Shown in pieces: positions 8,334 through 17,320 of a stretch of DNA of 64,000 nt; the stretch's first letter is position 1, and each line of letters starts with the position of its first letter. This DNA comes from an uncultured Clostridia bacterium (GTDB lineage Bacteria; Bacillota; Clostridia; Oscillospirales; Ruminococcaceae). Location of the stretch: assembly GCA_947630845.1 (NCBI GenBank), contig CANRJB010000006.1, positions 37,235 through 101,234 on the forward strand, given 5' to 3'. The notes under the pieces are model-generated. The model worked only from the letters and a program-made list of their open reading frames with translations, was not told the DNA's origin and did no database searches. The position numbers and the translations under genes were made by a program.

Positions 8334-8974
8334 AGGACTACCGTATCGTCTTTGAAAAAACGGGACGGATGATATATATTTCCCACCTTGATCTGAACCG
8401 CTGTATGCTGCGTGCGGTGAGACGTTCGGGTCTGCCGGCATGGTATACGGAGGGGTTTCATCCGCATTTGTATCTGATGTTTCCGCTGGCATTGTCGCTG
8501 GGGACGGAGAGTGTGTGCGAGGCGATGGACATCCGCCTGACGGAGGAGATGCCGGAGGAGGAGATATGCATGCACCTGAACGCAGCACTTCCGGAGGGAC
8601 TGCATGCCCATGACGTGCATACGCCGCAGTATATGACAAAGGATATCGGCAGCGCACGCTATGAAGTCATCCTGCAAGGAGAGGGGCTGTCGGAGGCATG
8701 GGAGACATTTCTGGCACAGGAGCAGATCATAGCCCCGAAGCATACCAAAAAAGGCATGAAGGACATTGACATCCGTCCTATGCTGACCACCGAGGAGATG
8801 CACACAGAGGGAGACAAGCTTATCCTGACACTTCGCCTGCCTGCCGGGAACGAGAGAAACCTGAATGTGGGGGTAGTGCTAAGTGCGTTCGGAAAGCACG
8901 CAGATAAGCCTTTTTTGACAAAAAAAGTGTGCCGGACAAAAATTTTTTGCATAAATGGGGAAGAATTTTTCTGA
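8324..8974 (+). CDS. TIGR03936/DUF2344 radical-SAM-linked protein
   Basis: A 216-residue protein that begins MLLKDYRIVFEKTGRM and then IYISHLDLNRCMLRAVRRS, a pattern typical of DUF2344. In many Clostridia this domain is fused to, or lies next to, the TIGR03960 radical SAM protein and often sits just before ribosomal protein genes, as here. No catalytic motif is known. The ATG at 8324 has GGGGAGGG upstream and overlaps the radical SAM gene by 10 nt. Its biochemical role is unknown. Confidence 0.82.
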   Translation: MLLKDYRIVFEKTGRMIYISHLDLNRCMLRAVRRSGLPAWYTEGFHPHLYLMFPLALSLGTESVCEAMDIRLTEEMPEEEICMHLNAALPEGLHAHDVHTPQYMTKDIGSARYEVILQGEGLSEAWETFLAQEQIIAPKHTKKGMKDIDIRPMLTTEEMHTEGDKLILTLRLPAGNERNLNVGVVLSAFGKHADKPFLTKKVCRTKIFCINGEEFF

Positions 8975-8980
8975 AAACAC

Positions 8981-9009
8981 TTGCATTTTTTCCCGAAATG
9001 TGATATGAT
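8981..9009 (+). promoter_or_regulatory. rplS promoter
   Basis: -35 TTGCAT, 17-bp spacer, -10 TATGAT (9004-9009). The spacer ends in AAATGTGA, a motif shared by several promoters in this window. Confidence 0.8.
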
Positions 9010-9015
9010 AGAAAA

Positions 9016-9187
9016 GCATTTGAAATCCGTCCGGGTCACTGTGCCCGGATGAGGGTTAATGCCGTAAGACATTAAATCGTTTCATCCTCTGGCGTGAGCT
9101 ATTCTGTGAAGGTAAGGAGCAGCACGGCAGCAGTCCGTATGTGCTGAGTGCGGACAGTGGGCGGCGTGTATGAAGAAGCGGAAATTC
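9016..9187 (+). ncRNA. Structured 5' leader of rplS, candidate L19 autoregulatory leader
   Basis: About 185 nt separate the promoter from the rplS start with no plausible gene between them. A 6-bp hairpin (TCCGGG paired with CCCGGA, 9030-9049) and further short GC-rich inverted segments are visible. Firmicutes are known to carry L19-binding leaders at this position. Assignment rests on location and the visible hairpin, not on a model match. Confidence 0.4.
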
Positions 9188-9201
9188 AGGAGGTAAAGAA
9201 A

Positions 9202-9543
9202 ATGGATGCATTGAAACTCATCAGCGAAGCAAGCATGAAGCAGGACGTTCCTGCCGTAGAGATCGGTGATACCGTCAAGGTACACGTCCGCATCAAGGAG
9301 GGCGACAAGAGCCGTATTCAGGTGTTCGAGGGTACTGTCATTGCCAAGAAGCACGGCGGCATCAGTGAGACTTTTACGGTCAGACGTGTGGCACATGGCT
9401 GCGGTATCGAGCGTGTGTTCCCGCTGCACTCCCCTGTTGTTGACAAGGTAGAGCTGGTAAGACACGGTAAAGTACGCAGAGCAAAGCTCTACTATCTGCG
9501 TGACAGAGTCGGTAAGGCTGCCAAGGTCAAGGAACAGCTTTAA
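9202..9543 (+). CDS. rplS: 50S ribosomal protein L19
   Basis: Located at the 30S-50S interface. The 113-residue length matches the family, with hallmark segments [51 protein letters not shown] and [23 protein letters not shown] lies 7 bases before the ATG. A longer frame from 9148 runs through the leader and has no good ribosome site. Downstream is a hairpin and then two signal peptidase genes. Confidence 0.98.
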   Translation: MDALKLISEASMKQDVPAVEIGDTVKVHVRIKEGDKSRIQVFEGTVIAKKHGGISETFTVRRVAHGCGIERVFPLHSPVVDKVELVRHGKVRRAKLYYLRDRVGKAAKVKEQL

Positions 9544-9575
9544 GACTCTGAGGAAAGGCAAGTGTACAGATGCAG

Positions 9576-9602
9576 GAGGCAAGTCAGCTTGTCTCTTGCC
9601 TC
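9576..9602 (+). terminator. Hairpin after rplS, possible weak terminator
   Basis: 8-bp perfect stem GAGGCAAG / CTTGCCTC with an 11-base loop. A T-rich tract occurs about 12 bases further on rather than directly after, so it may attenuate transcription or stabilise the mRNA end. Confidence 0.45.
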
Positions 9603-9652
9603 TTGTTCATCTTGCTTTTTTGCTATCTTTATGAAGGAAAGGCGGAGTGGCT

Positions 9653-10381
9653 ATGGAAGATACGCAGATGCAGCAGACAGCAGAACTGTCAGACGGGACA
9701 GAGACTGCCGCAGAAAAAACAGACAGCGTGGAAGAGACTGCCGCAGCGGAAGCGGAGGAAACTGCTGCACCGCAGAAGAAAATTTCAATATTTAATGAAG
9801 TGATAGAGATTCTGGAAAGCATGTTAGTCCCTGCCTTTGTCATCCTGCTGCTGTTCAGCTATCTGATGCGTCCGGTGACAGTGGATGGCAGATCCATGGT
9901 GCCGACGCTGCACGATCAGGACAGACTGCTGATGTACCGGCTGTTCTATACCCCGGAGCAGGGAGATATCGTGGTCGTCAGCGACTACGGCGGCAATGTG
10001 CTTGATGGAAACGGCAATGTAGTGCCGAGCGGCTATTCTCTTGATGAAAATCTGATCAAGCGTGTGATCGCTGTGGGGGGACAGAAGCTTGAGGTCAGAA
10101 GTGCGGAAGGTGCGGTCTATGTGGACGATGTGCGTCTGGACGAGCCGTATATCCATGAACTGACCATGACAGACGACAGAGCGTTCAACTATCCGATCAC
10201 CATTCCGGAGGGCTATGTCTTTGTGATGGGCGACAACCGCAACCATTCCACAGACAGCCGCAGCGTGAGCGTAGGTCTGGTAAAGGAGGAGAACATACTC
10301 GGCAGAGCCTACTTCCGGTATCGTGCGATGCCGGATACGGTGGAAGATCTGCCGAAAGGGAAGCTCGGCTTTCTTCACTGA
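9653..10381 (+). CDS. lepB: Signal peptidase I, first of a tandem pair
   Basis: Cleaves Sec signal peptides at the outer face of the membrane. The 242 residues start with an acidic Ala/Glu-rich cytoplasmic tail (about 1-45), then one membrane helix (about 56-73), the catalytic serine in GRSMVPTL (S81), the catalytic lysine in IKRVIAVGG (K136), and box E GDNRNHSTDSR. The ATG at 9653 has GGAG 5 bases upstream; GTG 9647 is an alternative. The long acidic tail is unusual compared with its neighbour. The second peptidase follows after 17 bases. Confidence 0.93.
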   Translation: MEDTQMQQTAELSDGTETAAEKTDSVEETAAAEAEETAAPQKKISIFNEVIEILESMLVPAFVILLLFSYLMRPVTVDGRSMVPTLHDQDRLLMYRLFYTPEQGDIVVVSDYGGNVLDGNGNVVPSGYSLDENLIKRVIAVGGQKLEVRSAEGAVYVDDVRLDEPYIHELTMTDDRAFNYPITIPEGYVFVMGDNRNHSTDSRSVSVGLVKEENILGRAYFRYRAMPDTVEDLPKGKLGFLH

Positions 10382-10398
10382 GTGCCGGAGGAGAGAGC

Positions 10399-11010
10399 AT
10401 GAGGGAATATGTGCGTTTTACAAAGAACAAGACGGTACACGGGCTGATCGGCATGCTGTTGGATGTGGTGGAATATGCGCTGCTGTCGCTGTTCTGCATC
10501 ATACTGCTTTGTATCTATGTGTTCCGTTTTGCGACAGTGCAGGGGGACTCCATGCTTCCGACACTTGAGGAGGGCAACCAGCTTCTGGTGAATGCCCTCG
10601 ACATGCATCCGGAATGCGGAGATATCATCATCATAGATGCACAGCGTGCAGGACTGCTGCGCAAGGAAACCGGTGAGCCGTACCAGATCGACGGACTGCA
10701 CAAGGTCATCGTCAAGCGTGTGGTCGCAGTGGAGGGACAGACACTTGAGCTGGATTTTGACAAGGGTCTTGTCTACCGGGATGGCGTTGTGTTGGATGAG
10801 CCGTACTGCAACACCATGACCACTGCGCCCGCAGTCAATGCAGCGTTCAAGTACCCGATGACCATCCCGAAGGGCTATGTGTTCGTGATGGGGGATAACC
10901 GGGCAGTGTCAATGGACAGCCGCTACAGTGATGTGGGGCTTGTGCCGGTGACGGAGATCGAGGGGAAGGTGGTCTTCCGGCTGCGTCCGGAATTTGGCTC
11001 GCTGAGTTAG
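10399..11010 (+). CDS. lepB: Signal peptidase I, second of a tandem pair
   Basis: A 203-residue type I signal peptidase with an N-terminal membrane helix (about 24-43), catalytic Ser51 in QGDSMLPTL, catalytic Lys106 in VKRVVAVEG, and GDNRAVSMDSR. It lacks the acidic N-terminal extension of the upstream copy. GGAGAGAGC precedes the ATG. The two copies are clearly paralogous but diverged, so different substrate sets are likely. This suits a genome with many secreted dockerin proteins. Confidence 0.93.
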   Translation: MREYVRFTKNKTVHGLIGMLLDVVEYALLSLFCIILLCIYVFRFATVQGDSMLPTLEEGNQLLVNALDMHPECGDIIIIDAQRAGLLRKETGEPYQIDGLHKVIVKRVVAVEGQTLELDFDKGLVYRDGVVLDEPYCNTMTTAPAVNAAFKYPMTIPKGYVFVMGDNRAVSMDSRYSDVGLVPVTEIEGKVVFRLRPEFGSLS

Positions 11011-11019
11011 GAGGACACA

Positions 11020-11898
11020 ATGTCAGAAATACAGATCGGCAGCATCCAATGGTTTCCCGGTCATATGACAAAGACAAAGCGAATGATCGCAGCGAATTTG
11101 TCTCTTGTGGACGGTGTGGCCGTGCTGCTTGATGCAAGGATCCCACAGAGCAGCTGTAATCCGGATCTGACGGCACTGATGCAGGGAAAGCCCTGCATGC
11201 TGCTGCTCAACAAGGCAGATACCGCAGACCCCGATATGACCGCACGCTGGGTACAGTATTACAGGACACAGGGTATCCCGGCAATGTCGGCAGACTGTGT
11301 GAGCGGCAGGGGGCTGAAACAATTCCTGCCGTTTGTCAGGGAGCAGCTGCTGAAGGAATTGGTTGAAAAATGGAAAAAATCCGGCATGGTCGGCAGACCT
11401 GTGCGGCTGATGGTCGTGGGCATCCCGAATGTGGGCAAGTCCTCATTTATCAACAAAATGGCAGGCACAAAACGTGCGAAGGCAGAGGACAGACCCGGTG
11501 TCACCCGGACAAAGCAATGGGTGCGCATAGACGAGGGGACGGAATTTCTCGATATGCCCGGTGTGCTTGCCCCGAAGCTGCATGACCAGCAGGCAGCACT
11601 CCGGCTTGCCTTTACGGGTGCGATCCGTGACCAGATACTGGATGTGGAGGCACTTGCCATGTTGCTGCTTGCATATCTGCATGAGAGGTATCCGCAGTCA
11701 CTTCTTGACCGGTATCGTCTGCAAACGGAGGAGACGGATGGAGATGTGCTGCTTGAGCTGGTCGGCAGGAAGCGTGGTATGCTGCTGCCGGGCGGCGTGG
11801 TGGACACGGAACGTGCGGCAGCGACAGTCCTCGATGATTTCCGTGGCGGAAAACTGGGCAGAATTACGTTGGAGATGCCCCCGAAAAAGGAGGCATGA
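11020..11898 (+). CDS. rbgA: Ribosome biogenesis GTPase YlqF/RbgA
   Basis: Circularly permuted GTPase needed for late 50S assembly. It opens with IQWFPGHMTKTKR, the family signature, followed by G4 NKADTAD, G1 GIPNVGKSSFINKM, G2 in PGVTRTKQW and G3 DMPGVL. Length (292 aa) is normal. The pairing with rnhB directly downstream (ATGA overlap) and rplS upstream matches the Bacillus rplS-ylqF-rnhB arrangement, with the signal peptidases inserted. Confidence 0.95.
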   Translation: MSEIQIGSIQWFPGHMTKTKRMIAANLSLVDGVAVLLDARIPQSSCNPDLTALMQGKPCMLLLNKADTADPDMTARWVQYYRTQGIPAMSADCVSGRGLKQFLPFVREQLLKELVEKWKKSGMVGRPVRLMVVGIPNVGKSSFINKMAGTKRAKAEDRPGVTRTKQWVRIDEGTEFLDMPGVLAPKLHDQQAALRLAFTGAIRDQILDVEALAMLLLAYLHERYPQSLLDRYRLQTEETDGDVLLELVGRKRGMLLPGGVVDTERAAATVLDDFRGGKLGRITLEMPPKKEA

Positions 11899-12521
11899 TC
11901 ATGCGTCAGGATACCTTGATGCGCCGGCAGGCGATGCTGGACTATGACAAGCAGGTATATGCTGTGCATGGTGTGTTCTGCGGTGTGGATGAAGCAGGGC
12001 GTGGACCGCTTGCCGGGGATGTGTATGCGGCAGCGGTGATACTGGGCGAAAACCACGGCATTGAAGGGCTGGACGACAGCAAGAAACTCTCGGAAAAGAG
12101 ACGGGAGGAGCTGTTTGATGAGATCCGGGAAAAGGCGCAGGCATGGTGCGTTGCGACTGCAAGTATTGCGGAAATTGAAGAAATGAACATCCTACAGGCA
12201 GCACTGCTTGCCATGCAGCGTGCGGTGCAGGGATTGTCGGTGCAGCCGGCATATCTGCTGGTGGACGGGAACAAGTCGCCGTCGCTTGCCATACCGTGTG
12301 AAACGGTCATCAAGGGAGATGCCACGAGCGCAAGCATTGCGGCAGCATCCATCATGGCAAAAGTTGCCCGTGACCGCTATATGACGGAGCAGGCAAAGTA
12401 CTATCCGCAGTACGGCTTTGAAAAGCACAAGGGCTATGGCACAGCGGAGCATAGGGCAGCCATTCTGCAATACGGAGCATGTCCGCTCCACAGACCGTCT
12501 TTCCTTACCAAGATCTTATGA
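11895..12521 (+). CDS. rnhB: Ribonuclease HII
   Basis: Removes ribonucleotides from DNA and RNA:DNA hybrids. Active-site signatures are GVDEAGRGPLAGDV (Asp-Glu pair), DDSKKLSEKRRE, LVDGNKSP and the ASIMAKVARDRYM segment. The C terminus HRPSFLTKIL is typical. It is 208 residues from the ATG at 11895, which overlaps the rbgA stop; ATG 11901 is possible. It overlaps the next gene as ATGA. Confidence 0.96.
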   Translation: MIMRQDTLMRRQAMLDYDKQVYAVHGVFCGVDEAGRGPLAGDVYAAAVILGENHGIEGLDDSKKLSEKRREELFDEIREKAQAWCVATASIAEIEEMNILQAALLAMQRAVQGLSVQPAYLLVDGNKSPSLAIPCETVIKGDATSASIAAASIMAKVARDRYMTEQAKYYPQYGFEKHKGYGTAEHRAAILQYGACPLHRPSFLTKIL

Positions 12522-12904
12522 AGACCACAGAAAAGGGAAAGATGGGTGAGGATGCTGTGTGCCGCTATCTTGAAGCAAGGGGCTACACCATCCGGGACAG
12601 GAATTTTCGCATACATGGCGGCGAACTGGACATCGTGGCATCGAGGAACGATGAGTTATGCTTTGTTGAAGTCAAGACAAGGCGTGCCGGTTCGCAGGAA
12701 CACGGTGATGAAGCGGTGGACAGCCGTAAACAGCGGCTCATCATACGGGCAGCATATGCCTACTGTGAGCAGCTTGGCATTGCCGAGGAGGAGTGGTATA
12801 TCCGCTATGATATAGCGTCCGTGACGGTATGGCAGGGACGGGAAGCGGATATTGACTATCTGGAAAATGCGTTCGATGAGAGCGATTTTCCGTCATCCTA
12901 TTGA
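12518..12904 (+). CDS. UPF0102/YraN family protein
   Basis: A 128-residue protein with a nuclease-like fold typical of the YraN family: GKMGEDAVCRYLEARGY, GGELDIVASRNDELCFVEVKTR, with the restriction-endonuclease-like E-D-ExK arrangement. Genes of this family usually lie next to rnhB, as here. The cellular role is not settled. The ATG at 12518 overlaps the rnhB stop (ATGA); a longer start at 12479 would overlap rnhB by over 40 nt. Confidence 0.9.
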   Translation: MKTTEKGKMGEDAVCRYLEARGYTIRDRNFRIHGGELDIVASRNDELCFVEVKTRRAGSQEHGDEAVDSRKQRLIIRAAYAYCEQLGIAEEEWYIRYDIASVTVWQGREADIDYLENAFDESDFPSSY

Positions 12905-12945
12905 TATCAGATGAATATGATTGCGCATGGAAGGAAGATGATCGT

Positions 12946-14442
12946 ATGCATTACAGGAGTACACGGGACAGCAGTCTGCACGTAACAAGTGCTGAGGCGA
13001 TCGCACAGGGCATTTCCGCAGAGGGAGGTCTTTTCATTCCGTCAGAGATACCGGTGATCACAATGGAAGAACTGAAGGCACTTGCAGAGATGCGTTATGC
13101 AGAGCGTGCGGATGTGGTGTTCGGGAAGTTTCTGACGGACTTTACGCCGGAGGAGATACATGCCTGCACAACGGGGGCGTATCATACAAAGAATTTTGAT
13201 ACTGAAGACATTGCCTGTCTGACAAAGGCTTATGGCAATGCGCAGATTTTAGAGCTATGGCACGGACCGACCTGTGCCTTCAAGGACATGGCATTGCAGA
13301 TTCTGCCCTATCTGCTGACCACATCCCTGAAAAAGAACGGTGAGGACAAGAAAGTCGTCATCCTCGTGGCAACGTCCGGTGATACCGGAAAGGCTGCGCT
13401 GGAGGGCTTTAAGGATGTGCCCGGTACGCAGATCATGGTATTCTATCCGGAACACGGAGTGTCCACCATGCAGAAGCGTCAGATGGCAGTGCAGGAGGGC
13501 AGCAATGTGGCTGTCTGCGCACTGGAGGGCAATTTTGATGATTGTCAGAACGGCGTGAAGCTCATCTTCACCGACCCTGCCGTCAAGGAACGCCTTGCCG
13601 GAAACGGCATGATGTTCTCCTCGGCAAATTCCATCAACTGGGGCAGACTTGCACCGCAAATCGTGTACTATGTCTCCGCCTATGCAGAAATGGCTAAGCG
13701 TGGGGATATCGCATGGGGCGAGACGATCAATGCTGCCGTGCCGACCGGTAACTTCGGCAACATCCTTGCGGCATACTATGCAAAGAACATGGGTGTGCCG
13801 ATCGGGAAGCTCATCTGTGCTTCCAACATCAACAATGTCCTGACGGATTTCATTGAGACAGGAGTCTATGACAGAAACCGAAAATTCTATGCGACCTGCT
13901 CTCCGTCCATGGATATCCTCATTTCGAGCAATCTGGAACGTCTGCTCTATCTGCTGACGGATGGTGATGACGCACAGATCCGTGACTGGTTCGGGAAACT
14001 TGCCGCAGAGGGACGCTATGAGGTGACGGCAGAGATCAAGGAAAAATTGCAGAAGGATTTTGCTGCCGGTTTCTGTGATGATGCCGAAACGAAGCAGACC
14101 ATCCGGGAATTCCGTGAGCGTTATGGCTACACCTGCGACACCCACACGGCTGTGGCAGTGAAGGTTTATCTGGATTATGTGAAGAAGACAGGCGATACCA
14201 CAAGAACACTGATCGCCTCAACCGCAAGCCCCTATAAATTCAGCGCAAGCGTGTTGGATGCGATCGAGGGCGTGCAGGATACAGCAGATGAATATGCACT
14301 GGTAGAGCGGCTTGGTGAAGTGTCGGGGCTGCCGGTTCCGGAGTCGCTTGCGGCACTGAAAGATAAGCCCGTGCGTTTCAGCGAAGTCATCCGGAAGAAT
14401 GACATGGAAGCCTATGTACTTGGACAGCTTGGCATCGTCTGA
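12946..14442 (+). CDS. thrC: Threonine synthase
   Basis: PLP enzyme converting O-phosphohomoserine to threonine. It starts MHYRSTRDSS, the canonical N terminus of this class, with ISAEGGLFIPSE, the PLP lysine in FKDMALQ, the phosphate-binding ATSGDTGKAAL, and VPTGNFGNILAAYYAK. Length 498 residues is normal for the long (yeast/Gram-negative-like) class. AAGGAAG lies upstream of the ATG; an earlier in-frame start near 12901 would only add non-conserved residues. The phosphoesterase gene starts directly after the stop. Confidence 0.96.
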   Translation: MHYRSTRDSSLHVTSAEAIAQGISAEGGLFIPSEIPVITMEELKALAEMRYAERADVVFGKFLTDFTPEEIHACTTGAYHTKNFDTEDIACLTKAYGNAQILELWHGPTCAFKDMALQILPYLLTTSLKKNGEDKKVVILVATSGDTGKAALEGFKDVPGTQIMVFYPEHGVSTMQKRQMAVQEGSNVAVCALEGNFDDCQNGVKLIFTDPAVKERLAGNGMMFSSANSINWGRLAPQIVYYVSAYAEMAKRGDIAWGETINAAVPTGNFGNILAAYYAKNMGVPIGKLICASNINNVLTDFIETGVYDRNRKFYATCSPSMDILISSNLERLLYLLTDGDDAQIRDWFGKLAAEGRYEVTAEIKEKLQKDFAAGFCDDAETKQTIREFRERYGYTCDTHTAVAVKVYLDYVKKTGDTTRTLIASTASPYKFSASVLDAIEGVQDTADEYALVERLGEVSGLPVPESLAALKDKPVRFSEVIRKNDMEAYVLGQLGIV

Positions 14443-15132
14443 ATGAGCCTGTTTGTACTCGGAGACACCCATCTGTCATTCGGCGTGCCGGCAAAGCCGA
14501 TGGATATTTTCAGCGGTTGGGAGAATTATCAGACTCTGCTTGAAGAAAACTGGCGGCGTACCGTCATGCCGGAGGATACTGTCGTGCTTGCCGGTGATAT
14601 CTCATGGGGGATGGATCTGAAGGAGGCAAGGGCAGACTTTGCCTTTCTTCATGCCCTTCCCGGACAGAAGATCATCCTCAAAGGCAACCATGACTACTGG
14701 TGGAATTCCATGAAGAAAATGACGGATTTTTTTGCAGAGAACGGCTTTGACACCTTGCACATCCTCCACAACAACTGCTATGCCTACGGGGAGTACGGGA
14801 TCTGCGGTACGAGGGGATGGGTGAACATGCCCGGCGAAACGCAGGATGCCAAAGTGATGGCAAGGGAGCAGCAGCGTCTGCATGTTTCGCTGTCGGCGGC
14901 ACAGGCACAGGGACTGACTCCGATCGTCTTTCTGCACTATCCGCCGGTTTTCTGGGACAGCCGGAATGAACTGATGCTGTCGGAGCTGTATGCATTCGGG
15001 GTGAAGGACTGCTACTACGGGCATCTGCACGGAAAATCCCATGCAAGAGCTGCAAAAGGATGGGAAAACGGCATCTGTTATCATCTGATTTCTGGTGATT
15101 ATTTACAATTTTTACCGGAAAAGGTGCTGTGA
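14443..15132 (+). CDS. Calcineurin-like metallophosphoesterase
   Basis: A 229-residue predicted phosphoesterase with the full metal-binding set: GDTHLS, LAGDISWG, KGNHDYWW, FLHYPP and YGHLHG. Members of this Firmicutes group are often called YkuE/UDP-like or simply metallophosphoesterase, and the substrate is unknown. The ATG follows the thrC stop with no gap and no strong ribosome site, so translation is probably coupled to thrC. Confidence 0.88.
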   Translation: MSLFVLGDTHLSFGVPAKPMDIFSGWENYQTLLEENWRRTVMPEDTVVLAGDISWGMDLKEARADFAFLHALPGQKIILKGNHDYWWNSMKKMTDFFAENGFDTLHILHNNCYAYGEYGICGTRGWVNMPGETQDAKVMAREQQRLHVSLSAAQAQGLTPIVFLHYPPVFWDSRNELMLSELYAFGVKDCYYGHLHGKSHARAAKGWENGICYHLISGDYLQFLPEKVL

Positions 15133-15176
15133 ATTTGTGAGGAGTTTAGAAGTCTGCCCGGAAATGGAAAAATATA

Positions 15177-15205
15177 TAGAAAAATTCCGGCAGATATGCT
15201 ATAAT
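15177..15205 (+). promoter_or_regulatory. Probable tig promoter
   Basis: -10 TATAAT (15200-15205) with a 17-bp spacer ending ATATGC and a weak -35 TAGAAA. The TATGC extension may compensate for the weak -35. It lies 68 bases before the tig start. Confidence 0.5.
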
Positions 15206-15272
15206 AAATTGTATGTGTATTATATGAATACAGCTTCCGATGGAAGTTGAATATCGTCTGGAGGATCTGAAA

Positions 15273-16613
15273 ATGAGTTTGAAATCAACGACAAGAACAG
15301 AAGTCAATACGGTGGAAATGGTTTTTGAGGTAGGACCGGAAGATTTTGAGGCTGCGGTCGAGAGAGCTTACCAGAAAAATCGGCGGAATATCTCTATCCC
15401 CGGTTTCCGCAGAGGTAAGGTCACAAGGAAAATGGCAGAGATGCGCATGGGTCAGGGTGTGTTCTATGAAGATGCACTCAATGACCTGATCAACCGTGAG
15501 CTGACTCCTGAACTGATGAAGGCAGACTTTGAGCTGGTTGACCGTCCTGCTGTGGATGCGGAGAAGATCAGCAAGGAAGAGGGCGTGACTTTCAAGGTGA
15601 TCTGCATCACAAAGCCGGATGTCAAGCTGGAAAACTACAAGGGCATCCATGTCTCCAAAACCAACAGAGTGGTCACCGATGATGACGTGAAGGTACAGCT
15701 TGATCTGCTGCGCCAGAGAAATGCAAGACTGGTGTCTGTTGATGACAGACCTGCACAGATGGGCGATGAAGTCAATATTGACTTTGAGGGCTTCTTCGGC
15801 GATGAGCCGTTTGAAGGCGGCAAGGGGGATTCCTTCCCGCTGAAGCTGGGCAGCGGTCAGTTTATTCCGGGCTTTGAAGATCAGATCGTCGGCAAGTCCG
15901 TTGGCGAAGAATTTGATGTCAATGTGGTCTTCCCGGAGAACTACCAGATGGAGGACTATGCCAATAAAGAGGCTGTCTTTAAGTGCAAGCTGAATGATAT
16001 TACCATTGAGGAGCTGCCGGAGGCAGATGATGAATTTATTCAGGATGCCACTGATTTTGATACGCTTGATGCCTATATGGAGGCAACCAGAAAAGACCTT
16101 GAGGAACAGGCTGTACGGGATGCAGAAACGGCGTTTGAGAACAGCGTGATGCAGGCACTGATCCAGATGGTGGATGTGCCGGTACCGAATGTGATGTATG
16201 AACACAGGATCGATTCCATCGTGCAGAACTTTGAGCAGATGCTGAGTCAGCAGGGAATCAGTCTGGATATGTATCTCCAGTACACCGGTATGGATGTGGA
16301 TGATTTCCGTGAAACCAACCGTGACCGTGCTGTCAATGAGGTCAAGCTCCGCCTTGCACTCGAAAGCATTGCAAAGCAGGAGGAGCTGCAAGTGTCTGAC
16401 GAGGAAATCGATGCAGAGCTTCAGAAGCTTGCAGATGGCAATCATCTCTCTCTTGATGAGGTCAAGCGTCGTATCCCGATGGAGGACTACATCATGGATC
16501 TGCGTGTCACCAAGGCGATCCAATTCGTCAAGGACAATGCAGTTATCACGGAAGAAGCCCCGGCTGAGGATGCGCCGGCAGAGGATGCACCAGCTGAGGA
16601 AACTGCTGAATAA
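15273..16613 (+). CDS. tig: Trigger factor chaperone (ribosome-associated PPIase)
   Basis: Binds the ribosome exit tunnel and folds nascent chains. The ribosome-binding N domain contains the signature GFRRGKVTRKMAE (family GFRxGK), followed by an FKBP-type PPIase domain (VNIDFEGFFGDEPFEGG, IPGFEDQIVG) and the helical C domain. The 446 residues end in an acidic repeat APAEDAPAEDAPAEETAE, a common tail in this family. The ATG at 15273 has GGAGGAT 8 bases upstream; an ATG at 15240 has none. tig-clpP-clpX is the standard Firmicutes order. Confidence 0.97.
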   Translation: MSLKSTTRTEVNTVEMVFEVGPEDFEAAVERAYQKNRRNISIPGFRRGKVTRKMAEMRMGQGVFYEDALNDLINRELTPELMKADFELVDRPAVDAEKISKEEGVTFKVICITKPDVKLENYKGIHVSKTNRVVTDDDVKVQLDLLRQRNARLVSVDDRPAQMGDEVNIDFEGFFGDEPFEGGKGDSFPLKLGSGQFIPGFEDQIVGKSVGEEFDVNVVFPENYQMEDYANKEAVFKCKLNDITIEELPEADDEFIQDATDFDTLDAYMEATRKDLEEQAVRDAETAFENSVMQALIQMVDVPVPNVMYEHRIDSIVQNFEQMLSQQGISLDMYLQYTGMDVDDFRETNRDRAVNEVKLRLALESIAKQEELQVSDEEIDAELQKLADGNHLSLDEVKRRIPMEDYIMDLRVTKAIQFVKDNAVITEEAPAEDAPAEDAPAEETAE

Positions 16614-16711
16614 GCTCGATAAAAAGACAGAAAAAGACAGAAACATGGGCGGACGCTTGTTCGCTCATGCTTTATATGCCGATGTACCGGCAGAAGAAAG
16701 GATGAAGGCGA

Positions 16712-17314
16712 ATGTTTGGCGAAATGAATGCACTCGTACCCTATGTTGTGGAACAGACGAGCCGGGGGGAACGTTCCTACGATATCTTCTCCCGTCTGCT
16801 CAATGACCGGATCATCATGCTGTGTGACCAGATCAATGATGCGACCGCAAGTCTGGTCGTAGCGCAGCTTCTGTATCTGGAAAGTCAGGATCCCGAGAAG
16901 GACATTTCCCTCTATCTCAACAGCCCCGGCGGTGTCATTACAGCCGGCATGGCGATCTATGATACGATGCAGTATATCAAGTGCGATGTGTCCACCATCT
17001 GCATCGGCATGGCTGCATCTATGGGTTCGTTCCTGCTGACCGCAGGTGCGCCGGGTAAGCGTTTCGCACTGCCGAACAGTGAGATCATGATTCACCAGCC
17101 GCTGCTTTCAGGCGGACTTTCCGGGCAGTGTACAGACATCAAGATCCATTCCGATCACCTCGTCAGAACCCGTCAGCACCTGAATGAGCTGCTTGCAAAG
17201 CATACCGGTCAGAGTCTGAAAACGATCGAACGGGATACTGAGCGTGACAACTTCATGACTGCCGAGGAGGCACAGAAATACGGTCTGATCGACAAGGTCA
17301 TCACAAAGAGGTAA
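16712..17314 (+). CDS. clpP: ATP-dependent Clp protease proteolytic subunit
   Basis: Serine protease forming the two-ring barrel fed by ClpX and ClpC. The catalytic triad is visible: Ser in [11 protein letters not shown], His in SEIMIHQPL, Asp in the [10 protein letters not shown] segment. Length 200 residues is normal. The N terminus [18 protein letters not shown] is canonical. The ATG at 16712 lies behind GAAAGGATGAAGG; ATG 16727 is an alternative. clpX starts 6 bases after the stop. Confidence 0.98.
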   Translation: MFGEMNALVPYVVEQTSRGERSYDIFSRLLNDRIIMLCDQINDATASLVVAQLLYLESQDPEKDISLYLNSPGGVITAGMAIYDTMQYIKCDVSTICIGMAASMGSFLLTAGAPGKRFALPNSEIMIHQPLLSGGLSGQCTDIKIHSDHLVRTRQHLNELLAKHTGQSLKTIERDTERDNFMTAEEAQKYGLIDKVITKR

Positions 17315-17320
17315 GAGCAG

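Noticed and set aside
15285..16646. 453-codon minus-strand frame opposite trigger factor
   Set aside because: Full overlap with tig, which has clear domains and a ribosome site; antisense composition only.
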